Positions 43,647 through 51,870 are shown, numbered from the stretch's first letter. The stretch is 64,000 nucleotides of DNA from Bog-532 sp963828445 (GCA_963828445.1 CAWHFP010000003.1:62001-126000); one strand, 5' to 3'. Made by a program: numbers and translations. The notes: generated from the letters alone by a model not told the origin.

Positions 43647-45077
43647 TTACCAGGGCCGGCCGTGCAGGATGACGGTCTTGGTGTCGGTCATCTCAGCCAC
43701 CGCCGAACGCGGCCCTTCTTTGCCGATGCCGCTCGCCTTGAGGCCGCCGTAGGGCATGAGGTCGGCCCGCCAGAGCGGAGTCCAGTTGATGTGCACGGCG
43801 CCGGCGTCGATCTCGCGGATGGCCCGCACCGCGCCAGACACGTCCGCGGTGAAGATGCCGGCGCCCAGGCCGTAGGGAGTGCCGTTGGCCTGAGTGATGG
43901 CGCTCTCCCAGTCGTCGGCCGTGCTGACGGCCACGGCCGGGCCGAACAGCTCGTCCTGGCTGAAGGCCGACCGCGGGTCGACCCCGGCCACCACGGCCGG
44001 GCTCATCACGGCACCGTCACGCTCGCCGCCGGTCAGCAATTTGGCGCCCTCGGTCGTGGCCTGGTGGATCGAGCGCTCGACCCGTTCGGCGTCCGCGGCG
44101 GTGATCAGCGTGCCCATGGTGGTCTCTTCCGACCGTGGGTCGCCGGTACGGATGGCCTCCACCTTGGGCACCAGCGCGTCGAGGAAGTCCCCTTCGACGG
44201 ACGGGTGGGTGATCACCCGTTGCACGGAGATGCAGACCTGGCCGGCGTTGATGTAGCCGCCGGCCGCGACCGCGGCGGCGGCCAGCTCGATGTCCGCGTC
44301 GGGCAGGACCACGACCGGGCAGGAGGAGCCCAGCTCCAGGGACAGCTTCTTGATCCCCGCGACCTGGGTGATGTGCTGCCCGGTGGCGGTCGACCCGGTG
44401 AAGGAGACCTTACGTACCCGCGGGTCGCTCACGAGGGCATCACCCAGGCTCCGGCCGGACCCGGTGAGGACCGACAGCACCCCGTCCGGCAGCCCCGCGT
44501 CGGTGAAGCAGCGGGCCAGGACCAGCGCGGTCAGCGGGGTGGTCCGGGCCGGCTTGAGCACCACCGCGTTACCCGCGGCCAGCGCCGGGGCCAGCTTGTG
44601 CATGACCAGCAGCGCCGGGTAGTTGAACGGCGTGATCGCCGTGACGATGCCCACCGGCTGGTGGATGGTGAAGCCCAGCTTGTCCAGCCCGGTGCCGCGG
44701 TTGGCGTCCAGCGGCAGCGAGTCGCCGTACAGCTGGGTGCCCTCGAACGCGGCCAGCCTGATCAGGTCACCGGAGCGCGACGCTTCGCCCCGGGCCTCGG
44801 TGATCGTCTTGCCGGCCTCGGCGCTGATGACCTGCGCGGTCTGCTCGGCCCGCTCGTCGGCCAGTTCGGCGGCCCGGAGCAGGATCCGCATCCGCTCGTG
44901 AGCGGGCGTGCGGCGCCAGCTGACCGCGCCGGCCTCAGCTCGCTCCAGCGCGATGCTGACGTCGGCACCGTCGGCGACCGGAACCGTCCCGATGACCGAT
45001 CCATCGAACGGCGAGGTCACGTCCTCGCTGCGGTCACTTCGGGCCGGCTGCCACGTGCCGCCGATCAGCATCTCCAT
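43647..45077 (-). CDS. NAD(P)-dependent aldehyde dehydrogenase
   Basis: 476 residues. GFTIHQPVGIVTAITPFNYP, VVLKPARTTPLTALVLARC and KVSFTGSTATGQHITQ form the cofactor site; the Glu general base is in LSLELGSSCPVVVLPDAD and the Cys nucleophile in YINAGQVCISVQRVI. It resembles non-acylating lactaldehyde/glyceraldehyde-3-phosphate-type members more than IolA/MmsA, so oxidation of the aldolase product is likely. First gene of the operon, start divergent from the LacI gene. Confidence 0.9.
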   Translation of the reverse strand: MEMLIGGTWQPARSDRSEDVTSPFDGSVIGTVPVADGADVSIALERAEAGAVSWRRTPAHERMRILLRAAELADERAEQTAQVISAEAGKTITEARGEASRSGDLIRLAAFEGTQLYGDSLPLDANRGTGLDKLGFTIHQPVGIVTAITPFNYPALLVMHKLAPALAAGNAVVLKPARTTPLTALVLARCFTDAGLPDGVLSVLTGSGRSLGDALVSDPRVRKVSFTGSTATGQHITQVAGIKKLSLELGSSCPVVVLPDADIELAAAAVAAGGYINAGQVCISVQRVITHPSVEGDFLDALVPKVEAIRTGDPRSEETTMGTLITAADAERVERSIHQATTEGAKLLTGGERDGAVMSPAVVAGVDPRSAFSQDELFGPAVAVSTADDWESAITQANGTPYGLGAGIFTADVSGAVRAIREIDAGAVHINWTPLWRADLMPYGGLKASGIGKEGPRSAVAEMTDTKTVILHGRPW

Positions 45078-45180
45078 GTGTGCGCACCAGCCTCATCAGC
45101 GTGTCGGGACGGCCTCCCGCCCCTACCGGTTCGATGCCCTTGACACTGCGCGTCCCGATGGGCCAAGTCAACGGTGCGTA

Positions 45181-45210
45181 AACCATCAAAAATCCATCAT
45201 TTTGATGGTT
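45181..45210. promoter_or_regulatory. LacI-type operator between the catabolic operon and its regulator
   Basis: AACCATCAAAA (45181-45191) and TTTTGATGGTT (45200-45210) are a perfect 11-bp inverted repeat with an 8-nt centre. It contains CATCAAAAATCCATCA, which recurs with one change next to the regulator's RBS. It is about 105 bp upstream of the aldehyde dehydrogenase start, well placed to repress the operon. Confidence 0.65.
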
Positions 45211-45324
45211 GGGCTGTCGGCACTGGATTCGAATGTTCCAGCCTGCCGTTGAGTCTGGGACTCCGAGGCTGGTCCTCAGGCCAGTTCGCGAGGTAAGTTG
45301 GCTCGATCGAAGCCGTCTCTAAGG

Positions 45325-45340
45325 CATCAAGAATCCATCA
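45325..45340 (+). promoter_or_regulatory. Second operator half, at the LacI gene RBS
   Basis: CATCAAGAATCCATCA, matching the block at 45184-45199 in 15 of 16 bases, ends just before the GGCGGAGGG Shine-Dalgarno of the regulator. Binding here would give autorepression. Confidence 0.55.
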
Positions 45341-45350
45341 GGCGGAGGGC

Positions 45351-46382
45351 ATGCCCCACCCTTACCCGATCCGGGAGATAGCGCGCCAGGCCGGAGTCAG
45401 TGAGGCCACGGTGGACCGGGTCCTCAATCACCGCGGCGGTGTGCGCCCGCACACGGTCAACGACATTCGGCAGGCCATCGCCGATCTGGACCGGCAGGCG
45501 AGCCAGCTGCGGCTCAACGGCCGGGTATTCATGATCGACATCGTGATGCAGACGCCTTCCCGGTTCTCGGCCGCGGTCAAGACCGCGCTCGAGCAGGAGC
45601 TGCCGTCGCTGCGGCCCGCGGTGGTCCGGTCCCGGTTCGAGTTCCGGGAAAAGGGCCACCCGAGCGAAATCGCCAGTGTGCTGGACACGATTGCCCGGCG
45701 CGGCTCACGCGGGGTCATCCTCAAGGCACCAGAGGCGCCTGAGGTCAATGCCGCCGTGCTGCGGCTGACCGAAGCCGGCATTCCCGTCGTCACGCTGGTC
45801 ACCGACCTGCCCTTCAGCAAGCGGATCGCCTACGTCGGGATGGACAACCGCGCGGCCGGGTCCGCCGCCGCCTACCTCATCAACCAGTGGCTGGGCGAGC
45901 GGGACAGCCGCGTCCTCGTCGCGCTGAGCCGTACCGTCTTCCGCGGTGAGGAGGAACGCGAGATCGGCTTCCGGTCCGCGATCCGCGAGCAGTGGCCGCA
46001 CCGGGCCCTGGCCGAGATCACGGACAGCGACGGCCTGGACAGCTCGGTCTACCGGCTCACGCTCGACGTTCTGGACCGCTTTCCCGACATCGAGGCCGTC
46101 TACTCGATCGGCGGCGGCAACCGGGCCATCCTGGCCGCCTTCGATGCCCGTCAGCGCCCCTGCCGGGTGTTCATCGCGCACGACCTGGACGCGGAGAACC
46201 GGGAACTGCTCGAGGCTGGCCGCCTGGGCGCCGTGCTCTACCACGACCTGCGCCGGGACATGCACCGCGCCTGCCAGATCATCATGCAGGCTCACGGTGC
46301 GCTGGACGGTTCGATCACCACCGCGGCCGCCCCCACGCAGATCATCACGCCGTTCAACATCCCGCCGGAAACCGCGGATTAG
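45351..46382 (+). CDS. LacI-family transcriptional regulator of the catabolic operon
   Basis: 343 residues. The N-terminal helix-turn-helix is PIREIARQAGVSEATVDRVL, then NHRGGVRPHTVNDIRQAIAD (hinge helix region). The rest is a periplasmic-binding-protein fold (MIDIVMQTPSRFSAAVKTAL, IPVVTLVTDLPFSKRIAYVG, VYSIGGGNRAILAAFDA), the ribose-binding-like effector domain. It is divergent from the seven-gene operon and by analogy to IolR-type LacI proteins responds to an inositol-derived ligand. Confidence 0.9.
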   Translation: MPHPYPIREIARQAGVSEATVDRVLNHRGGVRPHTVNDIRQAIADLDRQASQLRLNGRVFMIDIVMQTPSRFSAAVKTALEQELPSLRPAVVRSRFEFREKGHPSEIASVLDTIARRGSRGVILKAPEAPEVNAAVLRLTEAGIPVVTLVTDLPFSKRIAYVGMDNRAAGSAAAYLINQWLGERDSRVLVALSRTVFRGEEEREIGFRSAIREQWPHRALAEITDSDGLDSSVYRLTLDVLDRFPDIEAVYSIGGGNRAILAAFDARQRPCRVFIAHDLDAENRELLEAGRLGAVLYHDLRRDMHRACQIIMQAHGALDGSITTAAAPTQIITPFNIPPETAD

Positions 46383-46385
46383 CGG

Positions 46386-47512
46386 TCAGCGGAGCGGGAC
46401 ACGTTCGCTGCCGAAGTCGGCGATGATGTCCAGCCGGCCGCCGAGCGCCTCGACGTAGGCGGCCAGGGTGCGGACTTCGGCCGCGCGGGGATCGGCGCGT
46501 TCGATGGCCGAGACTCGTTCCTGGCGGACGCCCATTCGGGCGGCGACCTGGGCTTGGGTCAAGCCGAGCCGGGCTCGCTGTTCAGCCAGCGTCTGGGCGC
46601 GGTTCACGGCCACCAGGGCGGCGGCGCCCGCGGCCAGCTCGTCGGCGCGGCCGGGGAAGAATTCTTCCAGGAACGACCGCGCGTCGGCGAACGTATGCTC
46701 GGCCGCTTCGGCCGCCTGACCGGCCTGCGCCTCGCGGAGGACCTCAGAGGCGAGAAGGACCGCTTCGTGATAGTGGTCCCGAACGGCCTCGTGTCCGTCC
46801 AGGACGGCGACCAGCAGCGCGGTGCCGGGCGGCTCGACCGCGAACAGGATGCGGAGGCCCGGGTCGGTGAGCCGACCGGGCTCGCGGGGCCGGAGCTCCA
46901 GCAGGCCTTCGGCCGGTTCCTCCCAGCCCACTTCCTGCTCGATCTGCCCAGTGATCTCATCAATCCGGGCCGCCGCGGCGGCCGCCTCGTCGTCACCGGC
47001 GTCGTCGGCCTGAGCCTGCTCGATGAACAGCTCGGCCCGGGCCGCGCTGTAGAGCGCGTTCAGGACTTCCATTCTGGTCCGGAAGGCGTCGGCCTGCGCT
47101 TGCTGCCGCTGGTGGGCCGGCGAACAGCTGCTCCTGGGCTTCGATCGCCGCGGCGAGCCGGTCCCGGGCCGCCGCCAGCTCGGCCGCCGGCGCCGTGGTC
47201 TCAGCCGGCCGACTCCAGCTCGGCCAGCTGGCGCTCGGCCTTCCTCCGCACCGCGGCCGCTTCTGCCACGCGGTGGCGGCTGACGGCCATCGAGTCCAGC
47301 CAGTCCTGGTAGCGGCGTTCCAGCGCCAGCAGCAGCTCGTCCGGTCCCAGTCGGTCCGGCACGGCGGCCACCAGGGGCGGCCCGAGCTGGCCGCCCTCGG
47401 TGGCCAGGGCGGCCACGGCCCGCGCCGCCAGCATGGCGGCGGACGGGTCACGGTCGCGCAGTTCGGCCAGCCAGTCGTGGAACTCCGCCGACATCTGCAC
47501 CCGGTAGCCCAT
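46386..47512 (-). pseudogene. RelE/HigB-like plus coiled-coil plus XRE protein, split over three frames
   Basis: From the ATG at 47512 (GGAGG 5 nt upstream): MGYRVQMSAEFHDWLAELRD to KAERQLAELESAG, stop at 47201. The next frame carries on the helical heptads (TAPAAELAAARDRLAAAIEA, QEQLFA). A third frame, from about 47,115, continues with AHQRQQAQADAFRTRMEVLN, a Gp49/HigB-like block (DPGLRILFAVEPPGTALLVA, VLDGHEAVRDHYHEAVLLAS) and a C-terminal XRE helix-turn-helix (LGLTQAQVAARMGVRQERVS). Together they give one ~375-residue protein with toxin-like and antitoxin-like parts. The two shifts may be sequence errors. The last ORF (46386-47072, 228 residues) could also be made alone. Confidence 0.55.
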
Positions 47513-47572
47513 GACCACCTCCACCCAGGCTCTCGTACTTACCGGTACTAGCACAGGCTGACCCGGACGGCA

Positions 47573-48577
47573 TCATGTTCCCGGCGTAGCGGGCGACGGT
47601 CGCCGCCGCCAGGCGGGCCAGGAGCTGCCGGAGTTCTTCGGGAGTGAGGACCTCGACGTCGGGACCGAAGGCCAGCAGGGGCTGGGCCCCCAGCAGCGCC
47701 CGGAAGCGCAGCTCGACCCGGGTCCAGCCCGGATCGCCATGGCCGGACCGCCGGCCGGTGCTGGCCGGGCCTCGGCCGGGGTGGGGTCGGCCAGGTCAGC
47801 CTGGTGGACGCGCAGGAACAAGGGCAGGACCTCGTCGCGGACGCGGACGGTGACCGCGAGCGGGGTGGGGACGTCGTCGATGGTGCGGCGCAGCACCGGC
47901 CACACGTCGGCCAGCCCCACACCTTCGCGGCGACGGACGGGCTCGGCCAGCACGACGGCGGACAGGGCCCGGTCGGCCCGGAACAGCCGAGGCTCGCCGC
48001 GGTGGTCGGCGACCAGGTACCAGACGCCGGCCTTGTTGACCAGGCCGTAGGGGTCGAGCGTGTAGGCGCGCACGCGGCGGTCGCGGCCGTGCCGGTAGCG
48101 CAGCCGCAGGCGCCGGTCGGTGAAGACGGCCTGCTGGAACGGGGCCAGGTCGGGGGCCGGGCGATCGGGGCCCGGGGCGCCGCGCCAGCGGACCGGATCG
48201 ATGAGGATGCGGCGGCTGGTCAGATCGGCGTCGGGGCGGTGCGGGGCGGGCAGCGCGGCCATGACCTTGCGCAGGGCGGAGCCCAGGGCCTGGCCCAGGC
48301 CGAGGTCGGCGTGGGCCGAGCCGGACAGCAGCACGAACAACGCCCGGGACTCGTCGGCGGTCAGGCCGGTGACATCGGTACGGAAACCAGGGAGCAGGGC
48401 GATGCCGCCCTGCGGGCCGCGGACGGTGAAGACCGGCACCCCGGACGCGGACAGGGCCTCCACGTCGCGCATGATCGTGCGCGCCGAGACCTCCAGCCGC
48501 TCGGCCAGCTCGGAGGCGGGCAGCTGTCCGTGGGTCTGCAGCAGCAACATGATCGAGAGCAGGCGGTCAGATCTCAT
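47573..48577 (-). CDS. WYL-domain (DeoR/YafY-type) regulator, probable 3' frameshift
   Basis: Start at the ATG 48577 (MRSDRLLSIMLLLQTHGQLP). The HTH_11 winged helix is ASELAERLEVSARTIMRDVE, ALSASGVPVFTVRGPQGG; the WYL domain follows (FTDRRLRLRYRHGRDRRVRA, YTLDPYGLVNKAGVWYLVAD). After about 47,745 the frame yields unlikely sequence, while a different frame reads VELRFRALLGAQPLLAFGPD, VEVLTPEELRQLLARLA, the expected WCX end. So a 1-nt frameshift is likely and the true stop is uncertain. It is divergent from the SnoaL-like gene with a palindrome between them. Confidence 0.78.
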   Translation of the reverse strand: MRSDRLLSIMLLLQTHGQLPASELAERLEVSARTIMRDVEALSASGVPVFTVRGPQGGIALLPGFRTDVTGLTADESRALFVLLSGSAHADLGLGQALGSALRKVMAALPAPHRPDADLTSRRILIDPVRWRGAPGPDRPAPDLAPFQQAVFTDRRLRLRYRHGRDRRVRAYTLDPYGLVNKAGVWYLVADHRGEPRLFRADRALSAVVLAEPVRRREGVGLADVWPVLRRTIDDVPTPLAVTVRVRDEVLPLFLRVHQADLADPTPAEARPAPAGGPAMAIRAGPGSSCASGRCWGPSPCWPSVPTSRSSLPKNSGSSWPAWRRRPSPATPGT

Positions 48578-48598
48578 GGCTCCCAAAGTTCTCGCACC

Positions 48599-48621
48599 TA
48601 TATGACAGAAGATGTCATATA
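48599..48621. promoter_or_regulatory. WYL-regulator operator palindrome
   Basis: TATATGACA (48599-48607) and TGTCATATA (48613-48621) form a perfect 9-bp inverted repeat with a 5-nt spacer in the divergent gap. It is 22 bp upstream of the regulator start, so the regulator probably represses itself and the SnoaL-like gene. Confidence 0.6.
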
Positions 48622-48678
48622 AGCCAGGAGAACATGCGGTCAGCACCGAAGCAATCAATCAGGAAGGAACCACCTGCC

Positions 48679-49053
48679 ATGACCGCCACCACTGGAACCG
48701 CGCAGCAGATCGCTACCGAATACGCCCGCGCCTGGCTGGCCGGCGACGCCGAGAAGGCGCTGAGCTTCATCGCCGACGACGTCGTGTGCGAGGCCCCGAA
48801 CGGCGTGATCAAGAGCCGGGCCGGGTACCGCGAGTTCCTGGCGCCGTTCGCGACCGCCCTGGTCAGCGGGCAGCTGATCGACGTGCTGGGCGACGGCGAC
48901 CACGCCGCCACCGTCTACACGGTCGAGACGCCGTTCGCCCGGGACTTCCGGGGCATGGAGTACGTCACCGTCGCGGACGGCAAGATCAGCCACGTGATCA
49001 GCGTCTTCGATCGCCTGCCCGCGGTTCAGGCCCAGGGCGGCCTGCCGGGCTGA
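48679..49053 (+). CDS. SnoaL-like / NTF2-fold protein
   Basis: 124 residues (MTATTGTAQQIATEYARAWL). AGDAEKALSFIADDVVCEAP and GVIKSRAGYREFLAPFATAL then HAATVYTVETPFARDFRGME are the SnoaL_2/NTF2-like cone fold, used by polyketide cyclases, isomerases and ligand-binding proteins. An upstream in-frame ATG at 48634 is the alternative start. No catalytic assignment is possible. Controlled with the divergent WYL regulator. Confidence 0.8.
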   Translation: MTATTGTAQQIATEYARAWLAGDAEKALSFIADDVVCEAPNGVIKSRAGYREFLAPFATALVSGQLIDVLGDGDHAATVYTVETPFARDFRGMEYVTVADGKISHVISVFDRLPAVQAQGGLPG

Positions 49054-49085
49054 CCGGTTTGGGCTAACCAGACGGGGCTCGACAA

Positions 49086-49127
49086 GGACAACTAAGTTGT
49101 CTAAGATTACAGACAACTTAGTTGTCC
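49086..49127 (+). promoter_or_regulatory. Double palindromic MarR operator
   Basis: Two 15-bp palindromes, GACAACTAAGTTGTC and GACAACTTAGTTGTC, are arranged as a 17-bp perfect inverted repeat (49086-49102 and 49111-49127) around AAGATTAC. They lie 16 bp before the hydrolase start. The nested symmetry suggests two MarR dimers. Confidence 0.65.
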
Positions 49128-49142
49128 AACTTGAGGAGCACC

Positions 49143-50033
49143 ATGACCACCCAGCCGGTCGCGGCCACCGTCCCGGACGTCACCCATCGGTACGCCGACG
49201 TCAACGGCACGACGCTGCACTACGTCCAGGCCGGGGCGGCCGGGTCACCGGTCCTGCTGGTCCACGGGTTCCCGGAGACCTGGTGGGCCTTTCACAAGGT
49301 CATCCCCGGGCTGGCCCGGGACCACCGCGTAGTTCGCGGTCGACCTGCGCGGTTTCGGCGACTCGGCCAACGCGCCCGGCCGGTACGACAGCGGAACCGC
49401 GGCCGAGGACCTGCACCAGCTGATCCGGCACCTCGGCCTCGGCCCGGTCCACCTGACCGGCCAGGACATCAGCGGCGGCACCGTCTTCCGGCTGGCCGCG
49501 ACCCATCCCGAGGATGTGCTCAGCTTCACCGGCATCGAGATGGGGCTGGCCGGCTTCGGGCTGGAGGCCTTGGCCGACGTCACCCACGGCGGCAGCTGGC
49601 ACATCGGCGTCCTGGCCGCACCGGGCGTCCCGGACCTGCTGCTGGCCGGCCGCGAGCGCGAGTTCCTGAGCCGGTTCGTGTTCCCGGCCCTGACCGTGGT
49701 GCCGGGGGCGATCACCGGCGCCGACCTCGGCGAGTTCGCCCGTACCTACGCCCGGCCCGACGGCTGGCGCGGGGCCAGCGGCCTCTACCGGTCGATGCTG
49801 GGCGAGGGTGCGGAGATCCGGGCCTGGCCACGGCCAGCCCGCTGTCCGCTCCCGTGCTCGCGGTCGACGCGGGCGGCAACCCGTTCACGGTCACGACCCT
49901 CGGGCAGGTCAGCTCCGGCCCGGTCAAGTCCGTGGTCCTCGACGGGGTCGGGCACTACGCCGCGCTGGAGGACCCCGACCGGCTGGCGGCCGCGCTGCTG
50001 GACTTCACCGGCGCCGTCGACGCCGCGGTCTAG
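49143..50033 (+). pseudogene. Alpha/beta hydrolase (epoxide-hydrolase type) with two frameshifts
   Basis: Frame 1 from 49143: THRYADVNGTTLHYVQAGAA, SPVLLVHGFPETWWAFHKVI (oxyanion HGFP). Near 49,330 coding shifts frame: FAVDLRGFGDSANAPGRYDS, LTGQDISGGTVFRLAATHPE (nucleophile elbow GQDIS, Asp-type), RPDGWRGASGLYRSMLGEGA. Near 49,830 it shifts back: SAPVLAVDAGGNPFTV and SVVLDGVGHYAALEDPDRLA (catalytic His). All catalytic parts are present, so the ~296-residue enzyme may be intact in the organism if the shifts are errors. MarR-controlled, 9 bp before the MarR gene. Confidence 0.7.
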
Positions 50034-50042
50034 TCTCGGCGC

Positions 50043-50513
50043 ATGACCCGTTCCGGCCCCGACCTCGCGCTGCTCCTGCTGGGCGGCTTCCGCTCGCTCG
50101 TCGACCAGGCCGTCGTCGAGCTCGAAGCCCGGGGCTTCGCCGATGTCCGGCCGGTGCACGACTTCGCGATGCGGGCCATCGCGGCCGGCGCCAGCAACAC
50201 CTCGGAGCTGGGCCGCCGCCTCGCGGTCACCAAGCAGGGGGCGGCCAAGATCGTCGCCGTCCTGGAGGAACGCGGCTACGTGGCCCGCGAAGCCGACCCC
50301 CACGACGCCCGGGCCAAGCGCCTGCTGGTCACCCCGCTCGGTTTCGAGGTCCTGCGCCAGGGCGAAGAGGTCTTCGACGGGCTCCGCCGCCAGTGGGAGC
50401 AGCAGATCGGCCGCGACCAGCTCGATGCCCTCGAACAGAACCTGCACGTCCTGGTGGGCGACTCCCCCATCCGCCTCGACACCCCCGGCTGGCTGGCCCG
50501 CGAGGTCGGCTGA
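50043..50513 (+). CDS. MarR-family transcriptional regulator
   Basis: 156 residues. Winged helix: ASNTSELGRRLAVTKQGAAK, IVAVLEERGYVAREADPHDA, RAKRLLVTPLGFEVLRQGEE; dimerisation helices at both ends. Co-transcribed with the hydrolase upstream; the double palindrome at 49,086-49,127 is its probable target, giving ligand-relieved autorepression. Ligand unknown. Confidence 0.88.
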   Translation: MTRSGPDLALLLLGGFRSLVDQAVVELEARGFADVRPVHDFAMRAIAAGASNTSELGRRLAVTKQGAAKIVAVLEERGYVAREADPHDARAKRLLVTPLGFEVLRQGEEVFDGLRRQWEQQIGRDQLDALEQNLHVLVGDSPIRLDTPGWLAREVG

Positions 50514-50531
50514 ACGCTCCGGCGGCCAGCC

Positions 50532-50963
50532 TCAGCGGGGCTGGACGGCGGATTCGGCGGTGTGGCGGAAGCCGTTCATTTCCATGGTCACGTGGCGGCG
50601 GGCCAGGCGGCCGAAGATGAGGTTCATGGGGCGGGCCAGGGGGCCCTCCAGGCCGAGGGTGAGGGTGATCTCCGAACCCTGGCCGCTGGCGGTCACGTAG
50701 TGGGCGCCGACGGTGGTCACGCCCGCGTTGGCGGATGCCCAGATGAAGGAGTGGCCGGGCTCAATTTCGGTGACACGCCAGCGGGCCGGGGGCAGGCCGG
50801 GCTGCTTGACCATGGCCTCGCTGCCAACCTGCACCGGGCCGGTGTCCAGGCGGCGCAGGCTGGTGATGCTCGCGGTCATCTCCGGCCAGCGTTCGAGGTC
50901 GAGGAAGAGGGGCCACACCTGGTCGGGTGGCGCGCTGCACGGGGTGCTGAATCGATGTTCCAT
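50532..50963 (-). CDS. SRPBCC-family (START/Bet v1-like) protein
   Basis: 143 residues from the ATG at 50963 (MEHRFSTPCSAPPDQVWPLF). Polyketide_cyc2 pattern: LDLERWPEMTASITSLRRLD, GSEAMVKQPGLPPARWRVTE, IEPGHSFIWASANAGVTTVG. It forms a helix-grip fold with a hydrophobic pocket; enzyme or carrier role unknown. No Shine-Dalgarno precedes the ATG, and the palindrome begins only 7 bp upstream of it, so it may be a leaderless transcript. Divergent from the TetR regulator. Confidence 0.82.
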   Translation of the reverse strand: MEHRFSTPCSAPPDQVWPLFLDLERWPEMTASITSLRRLDTGPVQVGSEAMVKQPGLPPARWRVTEIEPGHSFIWASANAGVTTVGAHYVTASGQGSEITLTLGLEGPLARPMNLIFGRLARRHVTMEMNGFRHTAESAVQPR

Positions 50964-50969
50964 ATGGTT

Positions 50970-50989
50970 CATGTACCATTTGGTACATG
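50970..50989. promoter_or_regulatory. TetR operator overlapping the regulator's start codon
   Basis: CATGTACCATTTGGTACATG is a perfect 9-bp inverted repeat with a TT centre. Its last three bases are the TetR ATG and its left end is 7 bp from the SRPBCC ATG, so one site covers both divergent starts. Confidence 0.65.
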
Positions 50990-51595
50990 TCGAGCGCAAG
51001 ACCCAGCCTGACGCCGAAGCAGAAGCTGCTGGCGGCCGTGGTCGGCGTGGCCCTGGCCGACGGGATCTCGGACAAGAGCCTGCGGGCCATCGCCGAGGCG
51101 GCCGGGACCAGCCACCGCATGCTCATCCACCACTTCGGTTCCCGGGAGGGGCTGCTGGTCGAGGTCATCCGGGAAGTCGAAGCCCAGCAGCGGGCCGCGC
51201 TGCTGGCGCTGCGCGACCAGTCCGGCCAGGTGAACGACGCCCAGGCGGACCGGTTCTGGCAGCACCTGCGCAGCCCCGGCCTGGCCGCGCAGGAGCGGCT
51301 GTTCTTCGAGGTCTACGGGCAGGCCCTGCAGGGCCGGCCGTGGGCCACGCCGATGCTCGACGGCGTGGTCGAGGACTGGGTGGCCCCGGTGGCCGCGCTG
51401 GGGGAAGACCTCGGGGCCAGCCCAGAGCTGGCCCGGGTGGTGGCCCGGCTCTACGTGGCCGTGGGCCGCGGCCTGCTGCTCGACGTCCTGGCCACCGGCG
51501 AGGGCGAGGAGGTCGACGCGGCCATGCGCTTCTTCGCGGACATGCTGCAGGCCCACCTGGCGGCGGGCCCCATCGTGCCGCCGGACCCGGATTAA
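50987..51595 (+). CDS. TetR-family transcriptional regulator
   Basis: 202 residues. N-terminal helix-turn-helix: DGISDKSLRAIAEAAGTSHR, MLIHHFGSREGLLVEVIREV. The ligand domain is helical (LFFEVYGQALQGRPWATPML). The ATG sits at the end of its presumed operator with no Shine-Dalgarno, so leaderless translation is likely. It probably represses itself and the SRPBCC gene. Confidence 0.9.
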   Translation: MSSARPSLTPKQKLLAAVVGVALADGISDKSLRAIAEAAGTSHRMLIHHFGSREGLLVEVIREVEAQQRAALLALRDQSGQVNDAQADRFWQHLRSPGLAAQERLFFEVYGQALQGRPWATPMLDGVVEDWVAPVAALGEDLGASPELARVVARLYVAVGRGLLLDVLATGEGEEVDAAMRFFADMLQAHLAAGPIVPPDPD

Positions 51596-51650
51596 GACCT
51601 TCGATATGGAATGGGGCTTGGGTGAGGTTGGTTACTGGTTTGGGTTAATT

Positions 51651-51673
51651 GGTCGTCTCATTTTGGGACGACC
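51651..51673 (+). terminator. Hairpin after the TetR gene
   Basis: GGTCGTC (51651-51657) pairs with GACGACC (51667-51673) over a 9-nt loop, 55 bp past the TetR stop and just before the riboswitch candidate. It may end the TetR transcript. Confidence 0.4.
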
Positions 51674-51684
51674 GCTAACCTGTT

Positions 51685-51825
51685 CAATGCGAGGGGGAGT
51701 AGCTCTCCGCCGGGATGCCGACATGCTGGCCTGCTTTGCGGGCCCGGTACCCGGGGCGCGGACGCGGACCGGCGTTGACGCGCTGAGCGAGACTCTCGGC
51801 CAGGCAGTGACCCATCGGGGGGCTG
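51685..51825 (+). ncRNA. yybP-ykoY manganese riboswitch candidate
   Basis: The leader of the TMEM165-type gene contains GAGGGGGAGTAGCTCTCCGC near 51,690 and CGCTGAGCGAGACTCTCGGC near 51,781. These correspond to the conserved GGGGAGUAGC and GC-GAGAC-U loop strands of yybP-ykoY RNAs, whose paired loops bind Mn2+. GC-rich hairpins lie between them (GGGCCCGGTACCCGGGGC). A Mn-exporter family gene starts 45 bp downstream, the typical partner. Expected behaviour: expression on when Mn2+ is high. Boundaries are approximate. Confidence 0.75.
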
Positions 51826-51870
51826 CCGCGCCGGAGGCTGCTCGGGTGCGGCGCAGACGTCAGGAGCCGT

